From Woeseiaceae bacterium (GTDB lineage: Bacteria > Pseudomonadota > Gammaproteobacteria > Steroidobacterales > Woeseiaceae): a stretch of DNA of 64,000 bases. Position 1 is the first letter of the stretch, and each line of letters opens with the position of its first letter. Both the position numbers and the translations under genes were made by a program. This document shows, in pieces, positions 14,964 to 24,666 of the stretch. The stretch is from assembly GCA_028289545.1 (NCBI GenBank), contig JANQPG010000028.1, forward strand, positions 1-64,000, given 5' to 3'. The notes under the pieces were generated by a model, which saw only the letters and a program-made list of their open reading frames with translations, searched no databases and was not told the origin of the DNA.

Positions 14964-17876
14964 TTATCGCATGCCGCTCGTCAGCGACAAACTCGTGCCG
15001 CCGGCCGCCGGTTTGAGGTCCGAATGCAGAATCTGCACCACCACCGAGTCGGAATCGGCGGCAAGCACCTCACCCGCCAGGGCACGTATCTCCTCCAGCG
15101 TGGTCGCGCGGAGCGTTTCCTCCCACGTCAGGTGCTGCTCGATGCCGCGGCGCTCGCTCTGCGCATCCTGGAGCACCCGAATCCAATATCGATTCGAGTG
15201 CCGGCTGTCGTCGAGATCTTCCAGTATCGGCGTCATCGCGCGCGCGAGATCGTCCTCGCTTATATTGCCTGCCCCCATGGACGCCGCCACGTCGGCAATT
15301 CGCTGTTGAGTGGCATCGACAACCTCGGGCGGCACTTCGAGCGAGACGCGCAGGTATCCATAGCCCGGCGCGACGTCGTCGCCGTGCACGGCCACGCCCG
15401 GCGAATAGGTTACGGCCGCGTCCTCGCGGATTTCAGACACCATCTTGTGCTGCACGATGGCGCGCAGCACGCGCATACGCGCGGCGACCCTTGGATCCAG
15501 CGCGTCAGGCCCGGACCAGAACATCTGCAGCAGCGCCTGGTCGGCCTCGCCCTCGTGCCAGTAAGTGACAACCTCGCTCAAGTCGCCCGGAAACTCGAGT
15601 TTCGCCATTTCGGGATACTTGCCGCGTTTGCCGGGGCGCTCCGGCAGCGCGCCGAACGTCGCGGCAACCGCCGATTCGATCTCGTCGAGGGTCGCGTCGC
15701 CAACCACCGTCATTTCTATGGCGCCGGCGGTTAGCTGCGCGCGCAGCCAGGGCTCAGCTTCCTCGTAGGAGGGTGACAGGAAATTGTCGAGATCGTCAAA
15801 ACCGAAGCGCCGGTCGCCGGAGCGAATCAGGCGTGGCACTTCTTTGGAAGCCACGCCCGTCGGGGTCGAATCGTGAGTGTCATACCACGCCCGCATCTTC
15901 TTCTTGTAGCGCTCCCCGGCATCGCGGCGCAGGCCCGGTCGAACGGCGTACTCGGCCAACAGCCTCAAAAGCGGCTCGAGGGCATCGGACTTGCCGGCGC
16001 CGCTCAGCAGTATGGAATCCGAATCGCGATCGAAGAACAGCCTGAGGTTAAAGCCCTGCTGCGACGCATAGGTCGTCACATCGAGACTCTCAAAGTCCTC
16101 CACGCCACCGTGCATCAGCAGGTTCAGCGCAAAGCGCCGCAGACCCTCATCCTTGCGCGGCAGCGACAGCGCTCCATCGCCGACTCGAACGACAACCTGT
16201 ACTTGTTTATCCGCGAAGTCGGTCGACTTCACGTTGAGCCGGACGTTGTTGGCGAAGGTGACGTAGTGCACGTCCAGCGCGTCGTCGGTGATGCGCGCGA
16301 CCGTCTCACCGGGCTCACCAAGAGATTCGAAAGCGACGGTCGTCGTCGACTCTTCGAAAGGCTCGACGACCCGTTGCCGGCTCTGGACGATCGCGGCGCG
16401 GGTTTTGCCGACCACGTTTTCGATGGATTCGCTCGACGCGACAAACGTCGACAGCGATTCACCGTCATTCCAGCGCTCGCGGAACGCCGCATTGACTTCT
16501 TCCAACGTCACGCTGTCTGAGAACCTGTTGAACAGCGCCAGGCGATCGTCAGCGTGCATGACGACGCGCTCGTTTCCGTAGTCCGAAACGATGCGGTCGA
16601 CCACGCCGTTGCCGAAACGGCCGTGTGTCGGTTGCGTGTCGGAACGCTCGGCCCGCGCCTCGGCGGAGGTGCGTAGCCGGGCAAACTGCCGGTCGAACTC
16701 CGCTTGGGTAAACCCGTGCTCGAGGGCTCGGCGCAGCTCCCGCTCCGCCGCGCCGATGGCTTCCTCCCAGTCTTCGGGCTGGCTGCCGACGCGCACGGAT
16801 GCATAGCTGGCTACGCCGGAATAGTCGTTGCTGGTCGCCGATCCGTTCAACAGCACACTATCCGGCTCGTCACTCAGCTTTCTCAATCTGTGGCTCAGCA
16901 TCAAATCTCCGACGCCGCTGACGAGCCGCGCTCGCCGGCGCTCCGAAGTGTCGGCCTGTTCCTCGAACGGCATCAGGTTGGCCAGCGTAATCATCAACAT
17001 CGTTTCGGGATCGTGGTGATACACGACCTTCCCGGGCTCGATGACGGCCGCTGCCGCTTTTGCGATCGGTGCTGGCTCCGTGTCGGGCCGCCAGTCGCCG
17101 AACGTGGCCTCAATGCGCTCGATCACCGCATCCGGATCGACGTCGCCGACAAAAACCAGGAACGCCTTCTCGGGATGATAGTGCGCTTCATAGAACTCGC
17201 GCATTTGCTCAGCGTTGATGCTGTTGATCGTCTCTTCCGTACCGATGGGAAGCTGTTCGAGCAGACCGGAGCCGCTCGCGAAGAACTCGATCTGCGCCAG
17301 CAGGAGCCTGAACGGGGTCGTGTTGCGCGTGCGCTTCTCCGCGAGAATGATGCCGCGCTCGCGATCGATCGCTCCCTGATCCAGGGTCAGCTTGTCGGCG
17401 GTTTCGCGGAACAGCATGAACGCCTCGTCAATGACTGCGTCATCGACGTTCGGCAGATTCAGCTTGTAGACGGTTTCGTCGAAACCCGTGTGGGCGTTCG
17501 TGTCGGCACCGAAGGACAGGCCGAATCGTTCGAGGCGCGGCAGCAGCTCGCCTTCCGGGATGTTTTCCGACCCGTTGAACGCCATGTGCTCGAGATAATG
17601 CGCAATGCCGCGAACCTCGGGTGACTCATCGAGCGATCCCACGGCGAACCGCAAACGCATGGACGCCGTCCCCGGCGGCGTATCGTTATGGCGAACGGCG
17701 TAGCGCAGGCCGTTGTCCAATTCTCCGTAGATGATTCTGCTGTCGACGGGCAGGTCGCTTTGCTCATGGGCAAACGCCGGGCGCTCAAATTCTTTACCAT
17801 GTGCAAAAGATGCCTGCAGCACGCAGGCTGCACTCGCTAGAAACAAGAAGAGAACCACCGTTTGTCGATACAACAT
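14964..17876 (-). CDS. M16 family (pitrilysin/insulinase-like) zinc metallopeptidase
   Basis: A 970-residue exported peptidase with a signal peptide at 1-25. The inverted zinc motif HxxEH is intact at 93-97 in IAHYLEHMAFNGS, with the downstream acidic ligand region in IDRERGIILAEKRT. The length fits a two-domain-pair M16 enzyme (active N-terminal half, inactive C-terminal half). These periplasmic enzymes degrade peptides that fit a closed chamber. It is divergent from the TonB-dependent receptor with 193 nt between them, so a role in processing peptides taken up by that receptor is possible but unproven. Confidence 0.9.
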   Translation of the reverse strand: MLYRQTVVLFLFLASAACVLQASFAHGKEFERPAFAHEQSDLPVDSRIIYGELDNGLRYAVRHNDTPPGTASMRLRFAVGSLDESPEVRGIAHYLEHMAFNGSENIPEGELLPRLERFGLSFGADTNAHTGFDETVYKLNLPNVDDAVIDEAFMLFRETADKLTLDQGAIDRERGIILAEKRTRNTTPFRLLLAQIEFFASGSGLLEQLPIGTEETINSINAEQMREFYEAHYHPEKAFLVFVGDVDPDAVIERIEATFGDWRPDTEPAPIAKAAAAVIEPGKVVYHHDPETMLMITLANLMPFEEQADTSERRRARLVSGVGDLMLSHRLRKLSDEPDSVLLNGSATSNDYSGVASYASVRVGSQPEDWEEAIGAAERELRRALEHGFTQAEFDRQFARLRTSAEARAERSDTQPTHGRFGNGVVDRIVSDYGNERVVMHADDRLALFNRFSDSVTLEEVNAAFRERWNDGESLSTFVASSESIENVVGKTRAAIVQSRQRVVEPFEESTTTVAFESLGEPGETVARITDDALDVHYVTFANNVRLNVKSTDFADKQVQVVVRVGDGALSLPRKDEGLRRFALNLLMHGGVEDFESLDVTTYASQQGFNLRLFFDRDSDSILLSGAGKSDALEPLLRLLAEYAVRPGLRRDAGERYKKKMRAWYDTHDSTPTGVASKEVPRLIRSGDRRFGFDDLDNFLSPSYEEAEPWLRAQLTAGAIEMTVVGDATLDEIESAVAATFGALPERPGKRGKYPEMAKLEFPGDLSEVVTYWHEGEADQALLQMFWSGPDALDPRVAARMRVLRAIVQHKMVSEIREDAAVTYSPGVAVHGDDVAPGYGYLRVSLEVPPEVVDATQQRIADVAASMGAGNISEDDLARAMTPILEDLDDSRHSNRYWIRVLQDAQSERRGIEQHLTWEETLRATTLEEIRALAGEVLAADSDSVVVQILHSDLKPAAGGTSLSLTSGMR

Positions 17877-18069
17877 CGCTACCGCTGCCTCCGAAACAAT
17901 TCAACGTATTCCTCAATAGACGCAAGTGGTCCGAAAGACCTCAACCGGGTTTTCAGCGAATTGGCTCGATTCGCAAAAACACCGGAGGTGTTCGGCTGGG
18001 CTTACGTCGGAGTTGTTGAAGCGCACAGCTAATTGAGCGCACGGACAACTCGTTTCGGGGGAAACCAGC

Positions 18070-21000
18070 ATGCCAACAACCAGAACGATCCTGACCGGCC
18101 TTTTGGTCGCATTTTCCTTCACTGTAACCGGTTCGCCGCTGTTTGCAGCAGATGACGATCTTGCGACCGTATTGAACCGGGTCGCCGGCGAGGCGGATGT
18201 CGAGATTCTGTTCTCGCCCGATGTCGTCGCGGAGAAGCACCCGGGCTCGATGGAGACCGAAGGCTCGCCGGAGGTGGTCCTCGAACGCGTCCTCGAAGGC
18301 ACGGGGCTCACAGCTGAGCAAACCAGCCCGAACGTCTATGTGGTTCGAAATACGCAAACGGATGAGCGGCAGCCTCGTACGACGGCCGTGGAAGACACGT
18401 CGGCCGGCGGCGCTCGAGAAACGGAAACCACGGGTATCGGCTCGATCGAAGGCCGCGTCGTCGACAGCCTCTCGGGCACTGGACTCGCGGGCGCCGTCGT
18501 CAGGATCGCGGGCACAGACATCAGCACGACCACCGACCAGCGCGGTTTTTTCCGCTTCGGCGCAGTCGCCAGCGGCCGTCTCGACGTCGAGGTGGAGTAC
18601 ATCGGCGCTGACGCGCAAAGCAAACCCGTCATGCTGTTCGCCAACCAGACCGTAGTCGCCGATTTCACGATGAACCTCGGCGAACGTGACACGATCTACG
18701 TTTACGGCAACCGCTCGTCGTTCCTGCAGGCGCTCAACCAGCAGCGTAACGCGGAGAACAACAAGACCGTCGTCTCGGCGGACCTGCTCGGGACGTTTCC
18801 GGCGGAGACAGTTGCAGAAGCGCTGCGGCGGGTGCCGGGCGTTACCTTCACGCGCGACCTCGATACCGGAGAAGGCAACAAGGTATCGGTGCGCGGCATT
18901 ACGTCCGAAGGCATCAATCTGCAGGTCAACGGCATCCAGCTCCAGGGCACGGGTATCGAGCGCGCCGTGGACCTGACCGGCTTCCTCGCCGACAACATAT
19001 CGCAGATCACGATTCAGAAAAGCCTGCTGCCCGAGTTCGAAGCGACGGGTAACGGCGGTCTCATCGAGATCGAGACCAAGAGTGCGCTCGACTACGGCGA
19101 ACGTCATCTGAGTTTCGGCGTCGAGCGCGAGTTCAGCGGCATTGACGAGTTCGGTGACGAAACACAATACAACGGCTCGGGCGTCATACAGTTGTCCGAT
19201 ACGTTTGCTGTCGGCCTGAACGCGCAGTTCCGCACGACTGAACGCAGCAACGTAAATACAGACTACTCGAGTATCGTAGCCCCGGTGTTGCCGGATGGCT
19301 TCACGAGCCTGTTCTTTCTCCCTTTTACGTTCAACTACCCGTTCGATCCGGGACTCGATGAGCGGCTGGTAACGAACGCCAATTACCTGTTCCGGGATGT
19401 CGAAAGCGACAATACCAACGGCTCCGTGTTTGCCGCATGGGATATCGGGGACTCGACCCGGCTCAGGGCAGAGTACACGCGCATAGAAACTGACGGTGTA
19501 TTCAGAGTCCAACGGTCGACAAATCAGGCGCTAACCGGGGCGTTGACGATGCCAATCCCCGAACTTGGCGGAGAAGAGCGCCGGCGCAGCTATATTCGCG
19601 CGCTCCGGCCGACGAACGGCATCAACGAAACGGATCAGACCACCACAACAGACGTTCTGAGTCTGCGTGGCGAGTCTGCCTTCAACCGATGGACGTTCAC
19701 GTACGATCTGGGTTACACGCGGTCGGAGAACGAGAGTCTGGAATACTCGATCAACACGCTTTCCGATCAGAACACCGATGTGTTCAATCTGTTTGATTCG
19801 AACTCCTACATCGTCAACCCCGACGGAAACGGGGTCGATCGTATTGTTGGCGGTGCGTTCAATTCGGTTGGGGACCGAATCCCCGCAATTGCGCTCAGTA
19901 ACGCCGGCCGCAGTTTCCTGCTGAACCCGGACACCTACTACATAGCGTCCGCCATCGAAAGACAGAGAAGTAATGAAACCGAGAACGCGTCACTGAGGTT
20001 CAAAGCTCAGTATGACTTCGCCGGCGAACGGCTGCGCAACGTCAAGTTCGGTGTTCAATACAACGACGTCGAGCGGCTCAATTCCGACGACGTGCTATCG
20101 AACGCCAATATCCCGACGGCGCGGAGTTTTTCGCGGCTGGCGGCTACCCGCCAGTTCCTGAGCGACTTCTCCGGGAATCCGTTCTTCGTGCGCAACCTTG
20201 GCCTTATCGGCGCGGGTGACACGTCGGCTGCGTTTCTGCGAGCGGGCACGGCGCGCTCTTTGTTTGAACAGGTCGCGGCGTTCGAGGCAGCGAATCCGGG
20301 TTCTTATCGGGTGACCGACAACCTGGTCTCGCCGGAAGAAAGTGCGGGCGCAATCTCCAGCGCCAAGACCACGGAAGAAACCCTGGCCACCTTTATCCAG
20401 AGTGAAATCAACCTCGGCAACTTCACGATGACGGGCGGCGTGCGTGTCGAACTGGTCGACTACGTCGGCAGCGCAATCAGTTCGCCCAGCGTTCGCACCG
20501 ATGCCGGCGTTGCGATCGACCGGAGCGTGCTTGTCGACGCTGGGTATGTCCAGGTGTTCGACAACACCGGTTCGACGGAGAAGTTTCTTCCCAGCCTCGT
20601 GGCTACGTGGAGACCCAGTGAACAATGGGTAGGACGATTTGCTTACAACCGCACGGTATTCAACCCGCCCATCTCGGCGATTAATCGCCCGCAACAGTTT
20701 TTTATCGACCTTCGACCCACACAGAATCGCGCTACGATCCGCGAGGGCAACCCTGATCTCGAACAGACGGTCAACGACAACTTCGAACTCGGTATGGAGT
20801 ATTACTTCGTTGACCGCCCGGCCTACGTGAAAGCCGCTGTCTTCTACAAAGACATCAAGGACAACATCACCAACGTAAGCCTTGCCGACCAACCGGCGGA
20901 CATCGAGGCGCGGGTACGGGAGTTCCTGACCCCGCTGGAAGCCGACTCGCCCGGGCTGCTCGCCGGCCTGAATGCCGACACCGAATATCTGCTGCAGAGA

Positions 21001-21570
21001 CCCGAAAACGGCGACGGCGGTGAGATCTACGGTATGGAATTCGAAGGCGCGATCAACCTGGATTTCTTTCCTGACTCGTGGCCTGACTTCCTCGAGAACA
21101 TTCAGCTCCTCGCTAACGTCACCTGGACTGACGCCGAGTTTCCAACGCTCGTTTCAGCGCGCAACGAGGATGGCGATCTGTTCCAGCTGGAGCTCGATCG
21201 CCCGCTCGCGGAACAATCCGAGTGGGCGCGCAATTTTTCGATTGCCTACGAGAGCGGCGGGTTTAGCGGAAGGCTGCTGTACACCTATCAGTCCGAGCGC
21301 GTCACGACGTATGACGAGTTCAACCTCAACACGATTGTTCCCGACGTCGAAACGCTCGACCTCATTTCGACGTACAACTTCGAGTGGAACGGCGCGCGCT
21401 ACACGCTATTCCTTGAAGCGGACAACCTGTTGAACGACCGCCAGGACGGCAACGTGTTCAGGGGAACGGGCTCGTTCGGCGGCGAAGGTTCCCCGGACTT
21501 CTTCTTCCCGAACAGCCTGCTCTTTGACGGCGGACGCACCTTCACGTTCGGCATCAAGGCATCGTTCTAG
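18070..21570 (+). CDS. TonB-dependent outer-membrane receptor with STN domain
   Basis: A 1166-residue outer-membrane transporter. A signal peptide ends near residue 27. The STN signalling domain (about 28-92) begins DDDLATVLNRVAGEADVEIL. A carboxypeptidase-regulatory-like beta sandwich (about 125-200, IEGRVVDSLSGTGLAGAVV) and a plug (about 225-330, AEALRRVPGVTF, VSVRGI) follow, then a 22-strand-type barrel ending in terminal Phe. The STN domain indicates surface signalling to a FecR anti-sigma factor. FecI and FecR genes lie directly downstream, the reverse of the usual order. Substrate unknown; the large size and the M16 peptidase beside it are compatible with peptides or saccharides. Confidence 0.92.
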   Translation: MPTTRTILTGLLVAFSFTVTGSPLFAADDDLATVLNRVAGEADVEILFSPDVVAEKHPGSMETEGSPEVVLERVLEGTGLTAEQTSPNVYVVRNTQTDERQPRTTAVEDTSAGGARETETTGIGSIEGRVVDSLSGTGLAGAVVRIAGTDISTTTDQRGFFRFGAVASGRLDVEVEYIGADAQSKPVMLFANQTVVADFTMNLGERDTIYVYGNRSSFLQALNQQRNAENNKTVVSADLLGTFPAETVAEALRRVPGVTFTRDLDTGEGNKVSVRGITSEGINLQVNGIQLQGTGIERAVDLTGFLADNISQITIQKSLLPEFEATGNGGLIEIETKSALDYGERHLSFGVEREFSGIDEFGDETQYNGSGVIQLSDTFAVGLNAQFRTTERSNVNTDYSSIVAPVLPDGFTSLFFLPFTFNYPFDPGLDERLVTNANYLFRDVESDNTNGSVFAAWDIGDSTRLRAEYTRIETDGVFRVQRSTNQALTGALTMPIPELGGEERRRSYIRALRPTNGINETDQTTTTDVLSLRGESAFNRWTFTYDLGYTRSENESLEYSINTLSDQNTDVFNLFDSNSYIVNPDGNGVDRIVGGAFNSVGDRIPAIALSNAGRSFLLNPDTYYIASAIERQRSNETENASLRFKAQYDFAGERLRNVKFGVQYNDVERLNSDDVLSNANIPTARSFSRLAATRQFLSDFSGNPFFVRNLGLIGAGDTSAAFLRAGTARSLFEQVAAFEAANPGSYRVTDNLVSPEESAGAISSAKTTEETLATFIQSEINLGNFTMTGGVRVELVDYVGSAISSPSVRTDAGVAIDRSVLVDAGYVQVFDNTGSTEKFLPSLVATWRPSEQWVGRFAYNRTVFNPPISAINRPQQFFIDLRPTQNRATIREGNPDLEQTVNDNFELGMEYYFVDRPAYVKAAVFYKDIKDNITNVSLADQPADIEARVREFLTPLEADSPGLLAGLNADTEYLLQRPENGDGGEIYGMEFEGAINLDFFPDSWPDFLENIQLLANVTWTDAEFPTLVSARNEDGDLFQLELDRPLAEQSEWARNFSIAYESGGFSGRLLYTYQSERVTTYDEFNLNTIVPDVETLDLISTYNFEWNGARYTLFLEADNLLNDRQDGNVFRGTGSFGGEGSPDFFFPNSLLFDGGRTFTFGIKASF

Positions 21571-21626
21571 TTGCAACGATGGCAACGGGAGTCACCAACA
21601 GTCCAGGTTTGGCCGCGAAGTAACCC

Positions 21627-22172
21627 ATGACACGAAGTATTAACGACACAACGTGTGCGCAGCACAACGACGAGTGGCTCGAGCAGATCGTCGCCGAGTT
21701 CTCTCGTCCGCTGCGCGGCTATTTCCGTCGTCGGGTCCGTTCCGTTGCTGATGCCGACGATCTGGTGCAGGATGTGTTTACGCGACTGTCGAAGCTGGAC
21801 AACCCAGCGGAGATCGACAACGCAGCGGCTTATGTGTTCAGTATCGCGGCCAACCTGCTCAGGGATCGAGCGCGGCGCGCCGGTGCGCGCCTGGCGGATA
21901 GCCACGAGCCTTACGATGAGGCGGAGCACGGCTCCGGCAGACGCGAAACGCCGGAGATTCGTGCTATTGCCCGCGAAGATCTGGACGCCGTGGCGCGCGT
22001 GATCGCCTCGCTGCCGACGAAAACCCGGACCGTGTTCCTGCTGCATCGCTTCGACGGTCTCAAGTATCGGGAAATTGCCGAAGTGACCGGTAGCGCGGTC
22101 AGCACGGTCGAAAAGCACATGATTGCGGCGCTGGCCGCGTTGTCGAAAAACGTCAAAGGTGATGTTCGATGA
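21627..22172 (+). CDS. FecI-type ECF sigma factor
   Basis: A 181-residue extracytoplasmic-function sigma-70 factor. Region 2 spans about 15-85 (RRRVRSVADADDLVQDVFTRL) and region 4 about 120-175 (LPTKTRTVFLLHRFDGLKYREIA, then the helix-turn-helix GSAVSTVEKHM). It lies 56 nt after the TonB-dependent receptor and overlaps fecR by ATGA (22169-22172). In the Fec paradigm, the receptor's STN domain contacts FecR, which releases FecI to transcribe the receptor gene. Confidence 0.92.
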   Translation: MTRSINDTTCAQHNDEWLEQIVAEFSRPLRGYFRRRVRSVADADDLVQDVFTRLSKLDNPAEIDNAAAYVFSIAANLLRDRARRAGARLADSHEPYDEAEHGSGRRETPEIRAIAREDLDAVARVIASLPTKTRTVFLLHRFDGLKYREIAEVTGSAVSTVEKHMIAALAALSKNVKGDVR

Positions 22173-23245
22173 CTGAGCGTCTCAGACTTCCGGAGTCCGG
22201 GCTTCCCGAACAAGCGGCGTACTGGTTTACGCGGCTGCGCGACGAGGAGTGCCCGGTCGCAACCCGCAAGGCGTTCCAGCTGTGGCTGGACGAAGATGCT
22301 TCGCACCGTGAGGCGTTTCGACGGGTCGAGTATGCGTGGCAGGCCGCCGCGGGCGTGGAACACGAGCCGGCCATGATCGGCTTGCGGCACGCCGCCATTC
22401 GCAAGAGCGTGAAGCCGCGATGGCGGCCGCGGTACGCCTATGCCGCTGCGGCTGCGATCGTCGTGTTGATCACCACGCTGCTGTTCATCGACCCCGCCGA
22501 GGTCGAAGTGCCGGCTACGGATCTTGCTCAGGCGACAACTCAGCCTGCCGCCGCCTCTTCAACCGGCAGGATCATTGAAACCGCCATTGGCGAACGTTCG
22601 ACGTTTGAACTCAGCGACGGCTCGAGCGTGCATCTCAGCACCGCAACCAAACTCAAGGTCATGTTCTCGGCGGATCGCCGCGACATCATGCTGCTCGAGG
22701 GACAGGCACTGTTCGAAGTCGCGCACGATGCCGGCCGACCGTTTGTGGTGTTCGCTGGAGACCGGCGCATTACGGCGCTCGGCACGCAGTTCGAAGTGCG
22801 CCTCGATCGCAGGGAAGTCGCCGTCACGCTCATCGAAGGCAAGGTCGAAGTGGCCGATCTGACCGTCGGCGCGACCGGCGAGGTGGCCACCGTACCGCAA
22901 TCCATCGAACTGACGGCCGGACAACGCGTCGACGGTGACCTCGGTCAGGCTCACGACGTCAGCCAGGACGACCTGTCGCGAGCGCTCAGCTGGCGCCAGG
23001 GCCGTCTGGACTTCAAGAACGAGACGCTCGCCGATGTGATTTACGAAATCAATCGTTATTCAATCGACCAGGTGCGCCTCGCCGAACCGGAACTCGGCCA
23101 GCTGCGAGTCAGCGGCAGCTTCAAAGCCGGTTCGGTGGAAGGTTTTGTGTCAGCCCTGACCGCAGTGTACCCGCTGGAATCGACGACTCAGATGGCAAGT
23201 TCTGGCGCGCTGGATCTTGTCGTGCGCGCGCAGGATCGCCGCTAA
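22169..23245 (+). CDS. FecR-type transmembrane anti-sigma regulator
   Basis: A 358-residue inner-membrane protein. It has the cytoplasmic DUF4880-like N-terminus (LPEQAAYWFTRLRDEECP, LWLDEDASHREAF), one TM helix at about 90-108, and a periplasmic FecR domain (GERSTFELSDGSSVHLSTATKL, LLEGQALFEVAHDAGRPF, GTQFEVRL). A C-terminal STN-like tail (RQGRLDFKNETLADVIYEI) completes it. This is full length. Its start overlaps the sigma gene stop, so stoichiometric synthesis is likely. Confidence 0.92.
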   Translation: MTERLRLPESGLPEQAAYWFTRLRDEECPVATRKAFQLWLDEDASHREAFRRVEYAWQAAAGVEHEPAMIGLRHAAIRKSVKPRWRPRYAYAAAAAIVVLITTLLFIDPAEVEVPATDLAQATTQPAAASSTGRIIETAIGERSTFELSDGSSVHLSTATKLKVMFSADRRDIMLLEGQALFEVAHDAGRPFVVFAGDRRITALGTQFEVRLDRREVAVTLIEGKVEVADLTVGATGEVATVPQSIELTAGQRVDGDLGQAHDVSQDDLSRALSWRQGRLDFKNETLADVIYEINRYSIDQVRLAEPELGQLRVSGSFKAGSVEGFVSALTAVYPLESTTQMASSGALDLVVRAQDRR

Positions 23246-23277
23246 ACCGAACGAGCGGCGGGCGGCAACTCCACGCC

Positions 23278-24666
23278 TCAAGGGCCGATGCTCTCCAGCG
23301 GATCGACCCCCAACGCCTGCAGAATACTGATCGAGGCAAACATCCCGTCACGCCAGTTGTTTACGCGCCGCTGCTGCACCTGCAGCAGGTTCTGTTGCTC
23401 GCGAATGAGATCGAACGCCGTCGCGTCGCCCGTCTGATAAAGAATTCGCGTCGTCTCGGTCACTCGCGCCTGCGCCGCTGCCTGGCGCTCCTGAATCTCG
23501 ATCTGCAGCGTGTTTTCGTACTGATCGTTGAGCGCGTTCTCGATTTCGCTGAGCGCGTTGATGATCGAGTCCTCGTAGGCGAGGATCGCCTGTTCCCGGA
23601 TGATCTCGCTCTGCCGTATGTTGCGATCTCGAAAGCCGTTGTCGAACAGCAGCGTGCTCAGGCTGGCGCCAATGTTCGACGCGAGCGACTCTCCGGACAG
23701 CAGGTCGCTCAGGCTGCCGGCGCTCGAAGAGGCGCTCGCCGATGCGTTCAGGCTCGGCAACCACGCCGTGCGGGCGTTTTCGACGGACAGGTTCGCGCTG
23801 CGTATCGCGCGTTCCGCAATCCGCAAATCGGGTCGATTTCGCAGCAGTTCGGCGGGCGCCGCGGGATCGAGGCGCGGAATACGGGTTTCGACGAACGGCA
23901 CCGGTGACAAACTGAACTGCTGTAAGGGTTTCCCAAGCAATGCGGCCAGCACCTGTGCGTTGGACTGCCTTACGATGCGGGCTCGCTCAATATCGCTTCG
24001 CAGCGTTTCGATACGTACATCGAGTTGATCGAGCGGCTGCCGTGTGATGGTGCCGGCCCGCAAATTGACTTCCGTGAGGCGGCGCTGCTCGCCGAGTATG
24101 CTGAGCTGCTCCTGCTGCAGCCGAATCGCTTCGTCCTGCTGGCGAATGCTGAAATAGCGTCGGGCAACCAGCGCGGCAATCGAAATACGCGCCGATTGCA
24201 GTCCGTCCTCGCTGTTCGTCACCGCCAGCATCTGTCGCTCGACGTCGTTGCCGACTTCCCGCCAGAGATCCACTTCGTAGCTTGCGACACCCGAAAACCC
24301 GTAGGTCCGTACAGTACTTGCGTCCCGGCTCCGGCTGACGCTTGCGTTCGGGCCGGTCAGTGTGAGCACGGGGAACAACCGCGTGCGAGCCGCCTCGAGA
24401 TTGATCCGGGTTGCTTCGACGGACAGACGCTGCCGCTCGAGTAGCAGGTTGCTCTGCAGCGCTTCCACAATGAGCTCGGTCAGCACCGGGTCGTCGAAAG
24501 AATCCCAAGCCAGCGTTGCCGAGTCGTCGAACCGGAAGCGGTCGATGAACGCACCGTCCTCGAGCTCGCCGGCAATGCCCGCCGCATCGGTCCGGGACGG
24601 GAACGGCACACAAGCCGCGTTTAACCCAAGTACGGCCACGAGCACGGTCATCGTCGCAGCACGCAC
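23278..24666 (-). CDS. TolC/NodT-like outer-membrane efflux lipoprotein
   Basis: A 462-residue outer-membrane channel component of a tripartite exporter. It has lipobox LNAAC (C19) and two OEP repeats with the long alpha-hairpins, including RPDLRIAERAIRSANLSVENAR and the C-terminal repeat ALSEIENALNDQYENTL. The start is GTG 24666, which overlaps by 1 nt the TAG stop of the adaptor gene; ATG 24651 is an alternative. It is the last of four tightly packed genes (permease, ATPase, adaptor, channel), so the whole exporter is made from one transcript. Confidence 0.9.
   Translation of the reverse strand: MRAATMTVLVAVLGLNAACVPFPSRTDAAGIAGELEDGAFIDRFRFDDSATLAWDSFDDPVLTELIVEALQSNLLLERQRLSVEATRINLEAARTRLFPVLTLTGPNASVSRSRDASTVRTYGFSGVASYEVDLWREVGNDVERQMLAVTNSEDGLQSARISIAALVARRYFSIRQQDEAIRLQQEQLSILGEQRRLTEVNLRAGTITRQPLDQLDVRIETLRSDIERARIVRQSNAQVLAALLGKPLQQFSLSPVPFVETRIPRLDPAAPAELLRNRPDLRIAERAIRSANLSVENARTAWLPSLNASASASSSAGSLSDLLSGESLASNIGASLSTLLFDNGFRDRNIRQSEIIREQAILAYEDSIINALSEIENALNDQYENTLQIEIQERQAAAQARVTETTRILYQTGDATAFDLIREQQNLLQVQQRRVNNWRDGMFASISILQALGVDPLESIGP

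Noticed and set aside
16704..17624. 306-codon plus-strand open frame
   Set aside because: Antisense to the M16 peptidase active half, which carries the zinc motif.
17953..19512. 519-codon minus-strand open frame
   Set aside because: It lies antisense to the TonB-dependent receptor start and sigma-type divergent region, shows no domain, and has the Arg/Gln-rich composition of a GC-rich shadow frame.
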